DNA from: Thiotrichales bacterium
GTDB lineage: Bacteria > Pseudomonadota > Gammaproteobacteria > Thiomicrospirales > Thiomicrospiraceae
Direction of reading: 5' to 3'
DNA length: 6,716 bases
Assembly (NCBI GenBank): GCA_014763835.1
Contig: JACXUQ010000072.1
Span: forward strand, 1 to 6,716
The notes beneath the pieces were generated by a model, which was not told where the DNA came from, searched no databases, and saw nothing but the letters and a program-made list of their open reading frames with translations. The translations under genes were made by a program, and so were the position numbers. Below are positions 5,695 to 6,716 of this stretch, one piece after another. The stretch's first letter is position 1, and every line of letters begins with the position of its first letter.

Positions 5695-6378
5695 ATGATG
5701 TTACATATCCCCAAGGTGCTGACCGCCGAGGAACTGCAAACCTGCCGCAACCTGCTCACCGCCGCCGGTTGGATTGACGGACGCGAAACCGCCGGTGCAC
5801 AGGCCGCCAAGGTCAAACGCAATTTTCAACTGCCGGAGGACAGTGACACAACCCGGCAACTGCAGCAGATTGTGCTCGGTGCGCTTAACCGCCATCCGCT
5901 GTTTTTCAGCGCCGCCTTGCCCAAAAAAATCCTGCCGCCCTATTTCAACTGTTACACCGGTGAAATGAACACCTTCGGCAATCATGTCGATAATGCCATC
6001 CGTACCGCGCCCAACGGCCAGTTTCGCGTGCGTGCCGATGTCTCCTGCACCCTGTTTTTCTCCGAGCCGCACGAATACGACGGCGGCGAACTGGTGGTGG
6101 AAGACACCTTTGGCGAAAAACGCGTCAAACTGCCGGCCGGCGATATGATTCTCTACCCCTCCTCAAGCGTGCACCGCGTTGAACCGGTCACGCAAGGCGC
6201 ACGTACCGCCTCGTTTTTCTGGACGGAAAGCATGATCCGCGAAGACGAACGCCGCCGTCTGCTTTATGACCTCGATCTCAACATTATGGCATTGCGCCAA
6301 CAATATGGCGAAGCGGGTGAAATCGTCAATCTCACCAGCACCTACCACAATCTACTACGCATGTGGGCAGAGACCTGA
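5695..6378 (+). CDS. piuC: PiuC/YbiX-type Fe(II)/2-oxoglutarate-dependent hydroxylase
   Basis: A cytoplasmic (no signal peptide) non-haem iron oxygenase of the PKHD-type hydroxylase family, 227 residues, matching E. coli YbiX (about 225). Iron ligands are visible as His97-x-Asp99 (in FGNHVDNAI) and distal His160 (in YPSSSVHRVEPV); Arg170, ten residues on, is the expected 2-oxoglutarate binder. The strand SCTLFFSEPHEYDGGEL and the ending LDLNIMALRQQ...YHNLLRMWAE are typical. It uses 2-oxoglutarate and O2 to hydroxylate an unknown substrate; the family is linked to siderophore receptors by gene neighbourhood and iron regulation. The ATG at 5695 (AGGAG 9 nt upstream, 5681-5685) is preferred to the adjacent ATG at 5698. 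Its TGA overlaps the next gene's ATG by 4 bp, indicating coupled translation. Confidence 0.93.
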   Translation: MMLHIPKVLTAEELQTCRNLLTAAGWIDGRETAGAQAAKVKRNFQLPEDSDTTRQLQQIVLGALNRHPLFFSAALPKKILPPYFNCYTGEMNTFGNHVDNAIRTAPNGQFRVRADVSCTLFFSEPHEYDGGELVVEDTFGEKRVKLPAGDMILYPSSSVHRVEPVTQGARTASFFWTESMIREDERRRLLYDLDLNIMALRQQYGEAGEIVNLTSTYHNLLRMWAET

Positions 6379-6716
6379 TGAACCACAGCCAAACACCCAG
6401 CCTAAGACAATTTAAAGCCTTGGCCAAACAGCATATCCGCCACCCGCAAGCCTGGAATTACCTACAAGACAGTGCCGGCACAGGCCGCACCTACGAAGCG
6501 AATCTGCATGCTTTTATCCAACCGCGCCTTATCCCCAGACCGCTGATGGATGTACGCAGCGGCCATACCCGTCTTGAACTATTGGGTCAGTCATTTGAGC
6601 ATCCCGTTCTGCTCGCGCCCATCGCCTATCAGATGCTGTTCCACGCCCACGGCGAACAAGCCTCGGCAGCCGCGGCCAGCGCGCAGGGTTCGACCCTCGT
6701 AGTGAGCAGCCTGGCC
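6378..6716 (+). CDS. FMN-dependent alpha-hydroxy-acid oxidase/dehydrogenase (N-terminal part only)
   Basis: The first 113 residues of a flavoenzyme of the glycolate oxidase/lactate dehydrogenase (LldD) family; full members are about 350-390 residues, so most lies beyond the right edge. Recognisable are IPRPLMDVRSGHTRLELLG, HPVLLAPIAYQMLFHAHGE (the FMN-side strand PTAMQ...HPEGE of spinach glycolate oxidase) and a run of Ala leading to LVVSSLA. Tyr28 aligns with active-site Tyr24 of glycolate oxidase. The adjoining loop, usually Ser-Gly-Ala-Glu/Asp, is diverged here (DSAGTGRT). Family enzymes oxidise a 2-hydroxy acid to a 2-oxo acid with FMN; the substrate is unknown. The ATG overlaps the piuC stop (ATGA), so the two are translated together, tying this enzyme to iron acquisition rather than to lactate growth. 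The catalytic His and Arg lie outside the window. Confidence 0.85.
   Translation, partial: MNHSQTPSLRQFKALAKQHIRHPQAWNYLQDSAGTGRTYEANLHAFIQPRLIPRPLMDVRSGHTRLELLGQSFEHPVLLAPIAYQMLFHAHGEQASAAAASAQGSTLVVSSLA

Overview
This window is an iron-acquisition locus from a proteobacterium, most likely a gammaproteobacterium. The reasons are the classical tonB-exbB-exbD trio, an outer-membrane receptor of the E. coli Fiu type, a PiuC/YbiX hydroxylase beside it as in E. coli, a HemP small protein, and AT-rich Fur-like operators. The genus cannot be fixed from the sequence alone. Genes fill almost the whole window and the only sizeable non-coding stretch (about 250 bp) is a divergent control region. No RNA gene, insertion sequence, CRISPR array or phage remnant was seen.

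Left arm (minus strand, reading right to left): hemP (1012-1206), then an ABC-transporter ATPase of the Fe3+ (FbpC/FutC-like) type (203-868), then the start of a periplasmic Fe3+-binding-type protein (1-173, running off the left edge). The permease is not visible and presumably lies beyond the left edge. Centre (1207-1459): a divergent promoter region with one sigma70-like promoter per direction, each overlapped by a Fur-like palindrome. A third Fur-like site precedes the ATPase gene.

Right arm (plus strand): tonB (1460-2212), exbB (2231-2911), exbD (2913-3374), a Fiu-like catecholate siderophore receptor (3453-5615), piuC (5695-6378) and the start of an FMN-dependent alpha-hydroxy-acid oxidase/dehydrogenase (6378-6716, running off the right edge). 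The genes are closely spaced, in places by 1 bp or with a 4-bp overlap, and look like one operon.

Inferred working model: under iron starvation Fur releases both arms. ExbB/ExbD use the proton gradient to energise TonB, which opens the Fiu-like receptor to bring a ferric catecholate into the periplasm. The ABC system on the left arm would carry Fe3+ on into the cytoplasm. PiuC and the flavoenzyme would then act on the siderophore or on a related metabolite. Their substrates are unknown, and the pairing of these two oxidative enzymes with the receptor is the part most worth a second look.
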